Of a stretch of 64,000 bases of DNA, positions 33,134 through 42,160 are shown piece after piece. This stretch comes from Paenibacillus sp. V4I7. Lineage in GTDB: Bacteria; Bacillota; Bacilli; Paenibacillales; NBRC-103111. A program made the position numbers and the translations under genes. Where the stretch lies: the NCBI RefSeq assembly GCF_030817275.1, contig NZ_JAUSZD010000002.1, forward strand, positions 1,364,001 to 1,428,000. Reading direction: 5' to 3'. The number at the start of each line of letters is the position of its first letter. Position 1 is the first letter of the stretch. Below the pieces are notes generated by a model, which searched no databases, was not told the origin of the DNA, and saw only the letters and a list, made by a program, of their open reading frames with translations.

Positions 33134-36100
33134 GTGAAAAAGAAACTGTTAACCCGCTGCTTCACCTACCTGATGGCCACACAGCTTGCCGCCGGCTCTC
33201 TGCTGCCGCTTAGCAGCCCTGCAGCTGCAGAAAGCGCAGCCGCCATCGAAGCGGCAGCTGGAATCCCCCGCATGCTCATTACTGAAATGGTCCCTGACTC
33301 CGGTGGAGACGATGCACTGGGAGAGGATCCCTACGAGTACCTAGAGGTTTATAACAACAGCGACCAGCCGATCGACTTCAAGGACTATTCTATTTTATAC
33401 AGGTACCCGGGGGAGCCCGGCCATGATTTATTCTGGCGGCCTTACACCGATAAACAGATTATCATCCAGCCTAAGCAGGCCATGGTTTTCTGGGCGGTTA
33501 CGGCGTCAGGGGAGCTCAAGACGGTGGCTGACTTTAATCAGCATTTTCAAACCTCGCTCGTTGAAAATAAAGACATTGTCCGGATTCCCGGCGGTCTTAA
33601 CAACCTGAGGGAAAGAACCCTCGTGGTGGCTACTAATACAGGAACCGACATTGTACGCGCGAGCTTTAACCCAGGCGTGATCGATACGGCGGCTGATCTG
33701 AGTATCGAGTACGGCGTTCCGGACGCCGGCAGTCTCGATATGAAGAAGCTCAGCTCCAAGACGTTGCCGGCCTCCCCGGGAACCTTCAACCCGGAAAACG
33801 TATCGGCAGAGCCAGTCCTTACTGTGAATGACCCTGTCCCGCCGTCGGTAAAAGATCTTACGGATCACTCCGGCATTGATCTGATCAAGCCGATTGAGCT
33901 GATGGCCGAAGCGGCAGATGATCGTCTACTTGCGTCCGTTAATCTATACTATAAATCCAACAAGACGACGAATTATAAAATGGTAACCTTGCCTCGAGGC
34001 GCCGACGGACGCTTCCGCTACTCACTAGAGATGATGGAATGGTTCGGGAGCCCGACGCTCGACTACTATTTCCAAGCATCCGATACCTTCAACGCAACGT
34101 CAACGGCTCCGAGAACGATCAGCCTGGCCGGGAATGAGAAAAGCCCTGCGCTGAACGTTCTTGATGGCAATGTTCTATCCGGTGAGCGGGTTCTGATCGG
34201 TTCGTCTACCACCGCAGGGTCCATGTCGCTATCGATCGACGGCCAGCCTGTCAGTCCAACGGAACGAGCCCTGGAGAAAACGGCTTATTTCGTATTTGAA
34301 GCGGACGACATAAATGTAGGGCAGAACGTGACCACCATGGGCAGCGAGACGCTGCACTTGATTCCGTTCCAAACCAATGATTACAAAACCATGGTAGTGC
34401 CGGTACGGCCCGATTTGTTCAAGTACGGTCAGGCGAATCCGATTGCACTGCGAGCGGGTTCATCAATCCGACCTTATTATGAGAACCAGCCGGAGCCCGG
34501 CCTGGATGATTTCAATATCCGCAATGTCCGGCTTGTTTTGGCGGACGGTACGGTCATCCGCGACCCGAAATATGGGAACCCGGCAACCATACTGGACATG
34601 GGAGATAACGGACGCTTCCTTCCGGTAGTGTACTTCAACTTCACGATTCCCGAGCGCTATTGGGACGGGATCTCTTACCGATGGAATACCGCAGCAGCCG
34701 TTGACGGATCTCATCGGGTCGAGGTGACTCTGCCTGACGGCGGCAAGGACACAGCGAGCGTGATTGTAGACAATCAAGGTCCGGTTGTAACTGCGAATAT
34801 TACGGAAGGCAGTACTTACAAAGGGGCTTTTGAGATACAAGCTTCCGCATCGGATGTGGCTTCCTCCGTCAAATCCTTCGAGGTGAATCTGGATGGCAAG
34901 CTCATTGAGGTTCCGTATTCCACCTCCTCTGCGGCTCTCACACCGGGGGAGCATAATCTTGTGCTTAAGGCTGTAGACGCCGGAGGCAAATCGACGGAGA
35001 AAACGATCAAGTTCACAACGCCTGCAGAGCTTCCGGGTAAGCCGCTCCTTGCGGCGCCGTCGGACGGTGAACAGGATACGGAAACGAACGTGAGCCTGCA
35101 GGTATCGGTTTCCGATCCGACCGGCGACCCGCTGAACGTGAAGTTCTTTAAAGGGCAAAAGATCACCGCCGCGGACGCGGGAGTGACCGCTTACAAGCAT
35201 GCGGCTGATGTAGAGCCTCCTCTGACCTTGACGAGTGCTGGAGAAACTCAGCTGACCGCTGAAGAACAAACAGCCGCGGGAGCCTCCGATGACCGTTACG
35301 TCACTACGGACTCTACTGAACAGTTTCCTTATCAGCGCTTTGAAGTGGAAGCGGGGGCGGAAACCGGCGCCGGCGATCTTCTCGAGCTAAGTTGGGAAGG
35401 GCATTCGCTCAAGGGGCGTAAAGTAGGTTTGTACGCATGGAATTATACTGCGGCAAAGTGGGATTCCCTAGCGTCCACAGTGGCCGTTTCCGAGGAAGAC
35501 TTTACCCTCTCTGCGGCGGTGGACGGCGGCAATTATGCAAGAAATGGCAAAGTCCAAGTCCTGATTCAGGATGAGATTCCGCGCCGTGAGCAGTACGATT
35601 TTACCATTGCCTCTATACCGGACACACAGATCTACGCGGAAATTCAGCCGGAATATTTTGAGTCCCAAGTCAATTTCCTGCGCGATGCCAAAGAATCGAT
35701 GAATATTCAATATGTGATGCAAGTGGGGGACATTGTAAACTCTGCAGGCATCAAAGGACAGTGGGAACGTGCGGATAAGTTTATGAAGGTGGTAGAAGAC
35801 GCCCAAATTCCTTGGGGTTTAGTCGCGGGCAACCATGACGTGTTCGACGGAGGAGCGACGTCAGTGCCGGATTACTCGGAATTCTCTAAGTATTTCGGAG
35901 AGAACCGCTTTAAGGATAAGCCTTACTACGGAGAGTCGTACAAAGATAACAAAGGTCACTATGACCTGATATCGGCAGGCGGCAACGATTTTATTTTCGT
36001 CTATATGGGCTGGGGCATGAATGATGAGGATATGGATTGGATGAGCAGCGTTCTGAAGCAGTATCCGGATCGTAAAGCGGTTATTGTGGTTCATAATTAT

Positions 36101-37180
36101 TTGCAAAATAACGCAACAAGATCCGCAACTGGCAACGAGATTTACCAGAAAGTAGTAGTTCCGAATCCTAACGTATGGATGGTCATGAGCGGTCATTTCA
36201 CCGGAAGTGCGCTGCGTACCGACCAGCTTGACGATAACAAGGACGGACAGCCGGATCGCAAAGTGTACCAGATTCTTAACGATTATCAGGGCATTCCGAA
36301 CGGCGGAAATGGATATTTGAAGCTTCTGCATTTTGATACGGAGACGGATACCGTCTATGTTAATACGTATTCGCCGTATTTGGACGATTACAATTATTAC
36401 GATCCGAGCAAGGATGAGTTTAAGCTTTCGGTGGATCTGAAGCCGATGGTGAAAAGAGTGGCGACCGACGCGATGACGGTAAAAGTGTACGCTAACGATG
36501 CGATTGGATCGGCGCAGGCGGCCAGCGGTTCCACAGCCATGGTCAACTGGAACAGCCTGAAAGGCAGTACGAATTATGAATGGTACGCACTGGCGGAGGA
36601 CAGCTTCGGCGGACGGACGTACTCGGATATTTGGTCCTTCCGCACCCGCCTAACCGTTGAAGCGCCGCAAGGCGTGAAGGTGGCAAACGTGACCGCGGCT
36701 TCGGCGCAACTGAGCTGGTCCCCAACAACAGCATCTGACGGAAGCAGCGTGACCTACCAGGTGTACGGCAGTCAAGGGGCCATCACCTCGGTGACCAGCA
36801 CGGTGTACAATTTAACGGGACTGGAGCCGGATACGGCCTATATGTTCCAGGTCAAGGCCGTACACTCGTCGGGAGCGGTATCTGATCTCAGCGAGCCGGT
36901 AAGTCTTAAAACATTGATCGATCTGCCTGCTCTGCAGAACGGCCTTCAGCGCTTGATTACCTCCGGCAAGGTCACCCATCCGCTGGCCAAACAGCTGGAG
37001 AATGTGCTTAGCCAGGCGGAGAGCCATGTGCAGAAGGGACAGCAGGATGAGGCAGCCAAGAAGATCGAGGACTTTATTAAGCACCTCAATAATAAAGCGC
37101 TTCAGGAATTGGCGTCAGCGGACGCCCGGCAGTGGCTGAATGATAAAGCTGAGGCCCTGCTTCGCATCTGGGGCGGATAA
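33134..37180 (+). CDS. secreted multidomain phosphoesterase (lamin-tail, calcineurin-like, FN3, FIMAH)
   Basis: A 1348-residue exported protein starting at GTG after AAGGAG. Signal peptide about 1-34 (cut near PAAAESA). A lamin-tail domain spans about 45-190 (RMLITEMVPDSGGDD, then YEYLEVYNNSDQPIDFKDYSI). Beta-sandwich regions run to about 815, including a cadherin-like unit near 555-630. A calcineurin-like metallophosphoesterase spans about 820-1100, with metal-binding motifs PDTQ (Asp about 830), GDIVNS, GNHDVFDG, VVHNYL and SGHFTGS, all intact. An FN3 domain covers about 1177-1260 and a C-terminal FIMAH domain about 1265-1348. The dinuclear metal site is complete, so a phosphomonoesterase or phosphodiesterase outside the cell is expected. 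Operator O1 and the neighbouring transporter suggest it feeds substrate to that importer. Natural substrate unknown. Confidence 0.88.
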   Translation: MKKKLLTRCFTYLMATQLAAGSLLPLSSPAAAESAAAIEAAAGIPRMLITEMVPDSGGDDALGEDPYEYLEVYNNSDQPIDFKDYSILYRYPGEPGHDLFWRPYTDKQIIIQPKQAMVFWAVTASGELKTVADFNQHFQTSLVENKDIVRIPGGLNNLRERTLVVATNTGTDIVRASFNPGVIDTAADLSIEYGVPDAGSLDMKKLSSKTLPASPGTFNPENVSAEPVLTVNDPVPPSVKDLTDHSGIDLIKPIELMAEAADDRLLASVNLYYKSNKTTNYKMVTLPRGADGRFRYSLEMMEWFGSPTLDYYFQASDTFNATSTAPRTISLAGNEKSPALNVLDGNVLSGERVLIGSSTTAGSMSLSIDGQPVSPTERALEKTAYFVFEADDINVGQNVTTMGSETLHLIPFQTNDYKTMVVPVRPDLFKYGQANPIALRAGSSIRPYYENQPEPGLDDFNIRNVRLVLADGTVIRDPKYGNPATILDMGDNGRFLPVVYFNFTIPERYWDGISYRWNTAAAVDGSHRVEVTLPDGGKDTASVIVDNQGPVVTANITEGSTYKGAFEIQASASDVASSVKSFEVNLDGKLIEVPYSTSSAALTPGEHNLVLKAVDAGGKSTEKTIKFTTPAELPGKPLLAAPSDGEQDTETNVSLQVSVSDPTGDPLNVKFFKGQKITAADAGVTAYKHAADVEPPLTLTSAGETQLTAEEQTAAGASDDRYVTTDSTEQFPYQRFEVEAGAETGAGDLLELSWEGHSLKGRKVGLYAWNYTAAKWDSLASTVAVSEEDFTLSAAVDGGNYARNGKVQVLIQDEIPRREQYDFTIASIPDTQIYAEIQPEYFESQVNFLRDAKESMNIQYVMQVGDIVNSAGIKGQWERADKFMKVVEDAQIPWGLVAGNHDVFDGGATSVPDYSEFSKYFGENRFKDKPYYGESYKDNKGHYDLISAGGNDFIFVYMGWGMNDEDMDWMSSVLKQYPDRKAVIVVHNYLQNNATRSATGNEIYQKVVVPNPNVWMVMSGHFTGSALRTDQLDDNKDGQPDRKVYQILNDYQGIPNGGNGYLKLLHFDTETDTVYVNTYSPYLDDYNYYDPSKDEFKLSVDLKPMVKRVATDAMTVKVYANDAIGSAQAASGSTAMVNWNSLKGSTNYEWYALAEDSFGGRTYSDIWSFRTRLTVEAPQGVKVANVTAASAQLSWSPTTASDGSSVTYQVYGSQGAITSVTSTVYNLTGLEPDTAYMFQVKAVHSSGAVSDLSEPVSLKTLIDLPALQNGLQRLITSGKVTHPLAKQLENVLSQAESHVQKGQQDEAAKKIEDFIKHLNNKALQELASADARQWLNDKAEALLRIWGG

Positions 37181-37207
37181 CCTGCTTGTAAGGAACAAAT
37201 TAACGAA

Positions 37208-37250
37208 AATCCCCTGGAAGATTTGTTCATCTCTTCCAGGGGATTTTGTT
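37208..37250 (+). terminator. terminator between the phosphoesterase and ROK genes
   Basis: AATCCCCTGGAAGA and TCTTCCAGGGGATT form a 14-bp perfect stem followed by TTG. It lies between convergent genes ending at 37180 and 37317 and may serve both. Confidence 0.85.
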
Positions 37251-37316
37251 GCGAAAATATCGTCCGTAACCCTATATTTCCAGTTTACTGAAGTACAACC
37301 GAACGGTAACTGCGAG

Positions 37317-38489
37317 TCACAGCGACAAGCTGTCAAGCGGGATCTTGAACACGCTCTGCAGGACAAGCCCGACGGCCAGTGCAGTCTCGTCCTCTACATC
37401 GGTGAGATGTAGGAACTCTACGTTCCGGCACGTTTCCGGCACTTGGGCCATCACTCGCGCTTTGAGTTCGTCAACGAACGAGTCCCCCCATACCGGCAGC
37501 ATGAACCCGGTGAGCAGAACCCGGTCCGGGTTGAGCAGGGTGACGATATTGGCAACGGCGTAAACGATCGCTGACCTCACCATCTCGTAAAGCTGAACAG
37601 TCTCGGGGTCTCCGGCGCGGACAGCTTCACTGAACTGCTCCACACTCCTGCCAAGCGTTCGCAGCAAGCCCCTTGAGGATGCCAAAGTGGTTAGGCATCC
37701 TCTGCCGCCGCAGTAGCACTCATAATCGTAGGGCGGCATAAACGCCTTATAGTGGCCTAACTCGCCTGCTACGAAGGAGGAGCCGGTGACCAGCAGCTTA
37801 TCTACGACGATGGCGCCCCCGATGCCGTTGCCTAATTTAAGCGTCACATTGTTTTTGGAGGGGATCAGACTTCCGCCCATATTCTCGTTGAGCGCAAGCA
37901 GATTGGTGTCATTCTCCAGAAAGACGGGCAGCCCGTACTCATCCTCCAGCAGCTTCGCCAGCGGTATCCGCTTCCAGCCGAGCCCCGGCGAGCGAAGCAG
38001 AATGCCTTCGGAGGAGTCAACGAGTCCATGGACGCTGAAGCCGATTCCCTTCAGGCAGGTAGGGTCAGGGGTCTGGCCTATGAGTTTGTCAATCACACTG
38101 CGGATCACCCGGAGCAAGTCCTCTTCGGTCTCGTAACGGTCTGCCTTCATTTTAGCTTCCGCCAAGCGGACGTGCTGAAAATTATATACCGCTCCCCGTG
38201 CCGATGTGCCTGACAATTCAATGCCGATCGCACTGAATCGGGAACCGTTAAGCAGCAGGGGAACGCGCTTACGACCGCTGCCGCTCTCAAGGGATTGCGG
38301 TTCGCCTTCGATGATCACTTGATCCTCGAGAAGGCGGTTGACGATGTTGGTGACGGTTTGCTGACTAAGTCCGGTTTTTCCAGCTAGCTCTACACGGGAG
38401 ATCGGACATTCCGAATAGATCAGATGCAGCACCTTCTGCTGATTTATGGATTTAAGCAGCGTGTGGCTTGCATGTTTCAATGTGGACAT
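37317..38489 (-). CDS. ROK-family transcriptional repressor 1
   Basis: A 390-residue XylR/NagC-type repressor. The N-terminal winged helix (LLKSINQQKVLHLIYSECPISRVELAGKTGLSQQTVTNIVNRL) is joined to a ROK sugar-kinase-like domain with GIGFSVHGLVDSSEG, the GNGIGGAIV phosphate-loop-like stretch, the GELGHYK motif and the zinc motif CYCGGRGCLTT. It is divergent from the sugar importer. Operators O2 (beside its own start) and O3 share their palindrome with O1. It shares plan and the C-terminal 'SLSL' end with the ROK protein at 44258, so the two are paralogues. Probably senses a sugar or sugar phosphate. Confidence 0.92.
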   Translation of the reverse strand: MSTLKHASHTLLKSINQQKVLHLIYSECPISRVELAGKTGLSQQTVTNIVNRLLEDQVIIEGEPQSLESGSGRKRVPLLLNGSRFSAIGIELSGTSARGAVYNFQHVRLAEAKMKADRYETEEDLLRVIRSVIDKLIGQTPDPTCLKGIGFSVHGLVDSSEGILLRSPGLGWKRIPLAKLLEDEYGLPVFLENDTNLLALNENMGGSLIPSKNNVTLKLGNGIGGAIVVDKLLVTGSSFVAGELGHYKAFMPPYDYECYCGGRGCLTTLASSRGLLRTLGRSVEQFSEAVRAGDPETVQLYEMVRSAIVYAVANIVTLLNPDRVLLTGFMLPVWGDSFVDELKARVMAQVPETCRNVEFLHLTDVEDETALAVGLVLQSVFKIPLDSLSL

Positions 38490-38627
38490 AAGTCGACCTC
38501 TTCCTTGAACTGAACACGTTTATTCTCTTAGTAAAAATTAGTTTACCACGCAGGTCATTACTGGGTAAAGGCAGGGATTTTTGTCGAAAGATTTCTATTG
38601 TATCAAAAAGAAAAAACAGGTAGGATA

Positions 38628-38652
38628 ATAATAAATAAAATTGATTTATTAA
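38628..38652 (-). promoter_or_regulatory. ROK-type operator O2, upstream of ROK gene 1
   Basis: ATAATAAA-N9-TTTATTAA, one mismatch from the O1 and O3 pattern and with the same N9 spacing, lies about 140 bp upstream of the ROK start. It suggests autorepression. Confidence 0.65.
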
Positions 38653-38758
38653 TTGGGTGTAAATTGTAAACGTGTTCATACCACGTGAATCAGCGATTTT
38701 TAACAGATCCCTTACAAAACGATAATCATCGCCAAACAATTACCCTGTATTCTAATAC

Positions 38759-38783
38759 TTAATAAATCAATTTTTTTTATTAA
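38759..38783 (+). promoter_or_regulatory. ROK-type operator O3, upstream of the sugar importer
   Basis: TTAATAAA-N9-TTTATTAA ends 18 bp before the binding-protein start at 38802, over the leader and binding-site region. Occupancy would block transcription of the importer operon. Confidence 0.72.
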
Positions 38784-38801
38784 TTAAAGGGGGGTTTCAG
38801 T

Positions 38802-40253
38802 ATGAGAAACAAATTTGAAAAGCTTACGGCTTTTAGCCTGGCTGTTGCCATGTCGGGTTCGCTGCTTGCAGGGTGTACAGGAAAAACGGAACAACCTTCC
38901 GCAAGTCAGCCTCAGAATCAGACTAAAGAGGAAGTCTACGAAAACGGGCTGCCGAAGACAGAGAAAGTGACGCTGAAGGTCGGTTTCTTCATGGGAGGCT
39001 ATGGAAGGGAATGGTTCGATTATGCCGTAAAGTCCTTCCAGGCCAAATACCCGAACGTTTCCTTCGACGTTACCGCATCGGCGGACATGAAGAATATGAT
39101 TCAAACGAAAATTTCAGCAAGCAACGACAACGACATGTTCGACATTTTCAACACGACGCCGCCGTCCGGAGCACAAGGTATCATTTCCCTGGCTGAAGCC
39201 GGTAAGCTCGAGCCTTTCGATGATTTGTTCGACAGAAAGCTTCCGGACGTACCGGGCAAAGCAGTGAAGGAACTCATGATGCCGGGCCTCGCCGAATCGT
39301 TCACTAAGGTGAAGGGAAAGGTATACGAGTTTGCCACCTCGAGCTCTTACGGCGGATTGTTTTTCAATAAGACGCTGTTCGAACAGAAGGGTTGGAACCA
39401 GAATCCGAAGACATGGGCGGAGTTTAACGACCTGCTTGCCAAAATTAAGGCGGACGGCGTGGCGCCGATTACTTTCCCGGGAGTTTACCCTAATTACTAT
39501 GACTGGGCCTTTGGTCCTGCAAAGCTGTTTGAGCTGGCCGATATCAAAGGAAACGCAGATAAGGTGATCGAAAACTATAAAACTTACAACACACCTCAAT
39601 TTACGAGTGAGGAAAACTTGGAACACTGGAACCGCCTGTATGAGCTTGGCAAGAAAGGATACTTCCCGGAAGGATTGCCAGCGTTAAACCATACCCAGTC
39701 CCAGATGCAGGTGATTCAAGGCCAGGCCGCGATGGTTTCCACAGGAAGCCATGTGGAGAACGAAATGAAGAAGACCACGCCGGAAGACTTCAAATGGGGC
39801 TTTATGGCGGTGCCGTTCAGAGATAAGGTGGAGCAAAAGCTTTGGATTCGAAGCGGAATTACTAACTTCCAATACATGTGGGCCGGCAAGCCGGATCTGA
39901 ACAAGAAGTGGTCTAAGGAGTTCATTCTATGGTTGATGACGCTGGATAACCAGCAGTTCGCCGCAGAAAAAGCGGGCGCCCTCCCGATGAGAAAAGATTT
40001 GATTGACGATGCGACTAAAGTCGTGAAGCTTTCCACCTCTGCGCAGGCGATTCTAAAGTATATTAAGGATAACGATGCCCGGTCGTACAAGCCGCATAGA
40101 ACTATTAGCATTTCCGATCCGAACCTGGCCAAAGCCAATAAGATGATGGAAGAAGCCACGGTAAAGATCGTATTAGGCAAGCAGGATCCGAAGCCGATTC
40201 TCGAAGAAGCAGACGCTTTGCTCAAGAAAGCCGTAGAAGCTCAGAAGAAATAA
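38802..40253 (+). CDS. CUT1 sugar ABC transporter substrate-binding lipoprotein
   Basis: A 483-residue lipoprotein (lipobox LLAGC) of the bacterial extracellular solute-binding family 1. The mature part starts KVTLKVGFFMGGYGREWFDYAVKSFQAKYPNVSFDV, and later regions include SSYGGLFFNKTLFEQKGWNQNPKTWAEFNDLLAKI. It resembles NgcE/UgpB-like binding proteins, but the ligand cannot be told. The ATG at 38802 follows AAAGGGGGG. It begins an operon with two permeases and two dehydrogenases. Confidence 0.9.
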   Translation: MRNKFEKLTAFSLAVAMSGSLLAGCTGKTEQPSASQPQNQTKEEVYENGLPKTEKVTLKVGFFMGGYGREWFDYAVKSFQAKYPNVSFDVTASADMKNMIQTKISASNDNDMFDIFNTTPPSGAQGIISLAEAGKLEPFDDLFDRKLPDVPGKAVKELMMPGLAESFTKVKGKVYEFATSSSYGGLFFNKTLFEQKGWNQNPKTWAEFNDLLAKIKADGVAPITFPGVYPNYYDWAFGPAKLFELADIKGNADKVIENYKTYNTPQFTSEENLEHWNRLYELGKKGYFPEGLPALNHTQSQMQVIQGQAAMVSTGSHVENEMKKTTPEDFKWGFMAVPFRDKVEQKLWIRSGITNFQYMWAGKPDLNKKWSKEFILWLMTLDNQQFAAEKAGALPMRKDLIDDATKVVKLSTSAQAILKYIKDNDARSYKPHRTISISDPNLAKANKMMEEATVKIVLGKQDPKPILEEADALLKKAVEAQKK

Positions 40254-40316
40254 GTTTATAGGCGGGGAGGGGGTCCTCTCCGCTTTTCCATTTCCCTTGA
40301 TAGGAGTTGACTTCCC

Positions 40317-41264
40317 TTGTCCGAACCTACTGTAGTGAAAGATAAACCCTCTTATTCCGGCCGCATGGGACTGGATAAAGCGCGGACTCAGAAGTGGATT
40401 TTTCTCATTATGGCTGTCGTGCCGCCGTTCGGGGGCTATCTGCTATTCACGCTGTTTCCGAATGTTTTATCCGTTTACTATGCGTTATTGGATTGGGACG
40501 GGCTCACGGATTCCAAGTTTGTAGGGCTCAGCAACTTTGTTACCGCGATTCAGGACGAGTATGTTTGGCGGGCGCTTAAGCACAACCTTATTTTTATGGC
40601 GACGGTACCGGCGCTGGTCGTGCTCATTTCCTTACTGCTTGCTTATCTGGTCACATACAAGAGTTATGTGGAAAATGAGTTCCTGAAAATCCTGTTTTTT
40701 TTTCCGAACGTTTTATCGATTGTCGTCGTTGCTCTATTATGGGCGTTCATATATGACGGCACATACGGCCTGCTTAACAGCGGCCTGAAGCTGCTCGGGA
40801 TCGACATGAACCATTTTTATTGGCTGGGCAACGATAGTACGGCACTGTGGGCGCTGATTCCTCCATGGGTTTGGGGAGGCGTCGGTCTTTATGTCATCAT
40901 TTTCGTAAATGCTATGTCGGGCATTCCCAAGTCGCTGTATGAATCGGCTATTCTCGAAGGCGCAGGACATATGACGCGGCTATTCAAGATTACGCTGCCG
41001 CTCATTCTGCCCGTCGTCCGGGTCAGCGCGCTGTTCCTCGTGATCAGCACGCTCAAGACTTTCGAGCTTATTCTGATTATGACTAATGGCGGCCCGTCGG
41101 GTTCTACGGATGTAATCGGTCTCTATATGTTCAACCTTGCTTTCGGTACGGAGTACATCAACTACGGTTACGCATCCGCTGTCGGTATGATTCTGTTCGT
41201 CATCTTGATCACGGCCAAACTGCTGTTGGATAAGTTTCTGCCGAACCGGGGTGTAGAGTATTAG
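40317..41264 (+). CDS. CUT1 sugar ABC transporter permease 1 (MalF/UgpA-type)
   Basis: A 315-residue permease with six main helices, starting at TTG with an AGGAG site. Marks are FLIMAVVPPFGGYLLFTLFPNVLSVYYAL, LSNFVTAIQDEYVWRALKHNL and the coupling loop YESAILEGAGHMTRLFKITLPLILPVV (EAA motif). The operon has no ATPase, as in other CUT1 systems that share an MsmX-type ATPase. Confidence 0.9.
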   Translation: MSEPTVVKDKPSYSGRMGLDKARTQKWIFLIMAVVPPFGGYLLFTLFPNVLSVYYALLDWDGLTDSKFVGLSNFVTAIQDEYVWRALKHNLIFMATVPALVVLISLLLAYLVTYKSYVENEFLKILFFFPNVLSIVVVALLWAFIYDGTYGLLNSGLKLLGIDMNHFYWLGNDSTALWALIPPWVWGGVGLYVIIFVNAMSGIPKSLYESAILEGAGHMTRLFKITLPLILPVVRVSALFLVISTLKTFELILIMTNGGPSGSTDVIGLYMFNLAFGTEYINYGYASAVGMILFVILITAKLLLDKFLPNRGVEY

Positions 41265-41291
41265 GAACATACTTTTTAAAGAAGGGAGAAG

Positions 41292-42134
41292 ATGAGATTG
41301 AAGGAAAAAAAGTCGTTTATGGACGTCGTGTGGCGTCTAGTACTATATGTGTGGGCTTTGTCAATCCTGTTTCCGCTAGTGTGGGTGTTCTATGAGTCTC
41401 TGAAGTCCAATCCGGAATTTTTCAAGGACATCTGGAGCCTTCCCAAAAAGCTGCAGTGGTCCAATTACACAACAGCCTGGACGGAATATGGCTTCGGTCG
41501 TTCGCTGCTAAATACGCTTTATTATGTAGGCGGAAGCCTTGTAGTCAGCTTGTTCTTTACTACACTTAACGCTTATGCCTTGACCCGGATGGAGTTTAAG
41601 GGACGGCAGCTGATCTGGGGCCTTATTATGCTTTCCTTGTTCCTGCCAGGGATTAACGCCCTGGTGCCTCAGTACGTGATTATGAGGGAGCTGCATTTGA
41701 CGAACAGCTTAACGGGGTTAATCTTATTGTCCTCCCTGGGGGAGAGTGTGTTCTATCTAATGTTGCTCGGGGGCTTTATGAAGTCGCTGCCCAAGGACAT
41801 GGAGGAAAGTGCTCATATCGACGGCGCTTCGATCTTCCAGGTGTTCTGGCGGGTGATCGTTCCCTTGTCCACTCCGGGGATTGTTACGGTTGCGATTTTT
41901 AAATTCCTTGGCTACTATAACAACTTCATGGGGCCGTTCATCTATTTGAGCGATCCCGAGAAATACACGATTGCGGTGCAGATGTACCAAGCCAATAAAA
42001 TGATGGAGTTTACAGCGGATTGGGTTACGTTGTTTGCAGGGGTGACGATTGCGATGGTACCTTCCGTCATTGTGTTCATGCTGTTCCAACGGATGATAAT
42101 GCAGGGCGCCACTTTAGGTGCGGTTAAGGGTTAA
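41292..42134 (+). CDS. CUT1 sugar ABC transporter permease 2 (MalG/UgpE-type)
   Basis: A 280-residue permease, six helices: ILFPLVWVFYESLKSNPEFF, then NTLYYVGGSLVVSLFFTTLNAYALTRMEFKGR and the EAA loop EESAHIDGASIFQVFWRVIVPLSTPGI. The ATG at 41292 follows AAGGGAG, 28 bp after permease 1. Confidence 0.92.
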   Translation: MRLKEKKSFMDVVWRLVLYVWALSILFPLVWVFYESLKSNPEFFKDIWSLPKKLQWSNYTTAWTEYGFGRSLLNTLYYVGGSLVVSLFFTTLNAYALTRMEFKGRQLIWGLIMLSLFLPGINALVPQYVIMRELHLTNSLTGLILLSSLGESVFYLMLLGGFMKSLPKDMEESAHIDGASIFQVFWRVIVPLSTPGIVTVAIFKFLGYYNNFMGPFIYLSDPEKYTIAVQMYQANKMMEFTADWVTLFAGVTIAMVPSVIVFMLFQRMIMQGATLGAVKG

Positions 42135-42160
42135 ATGTAGAGTATGAAGGAGAATAATGC

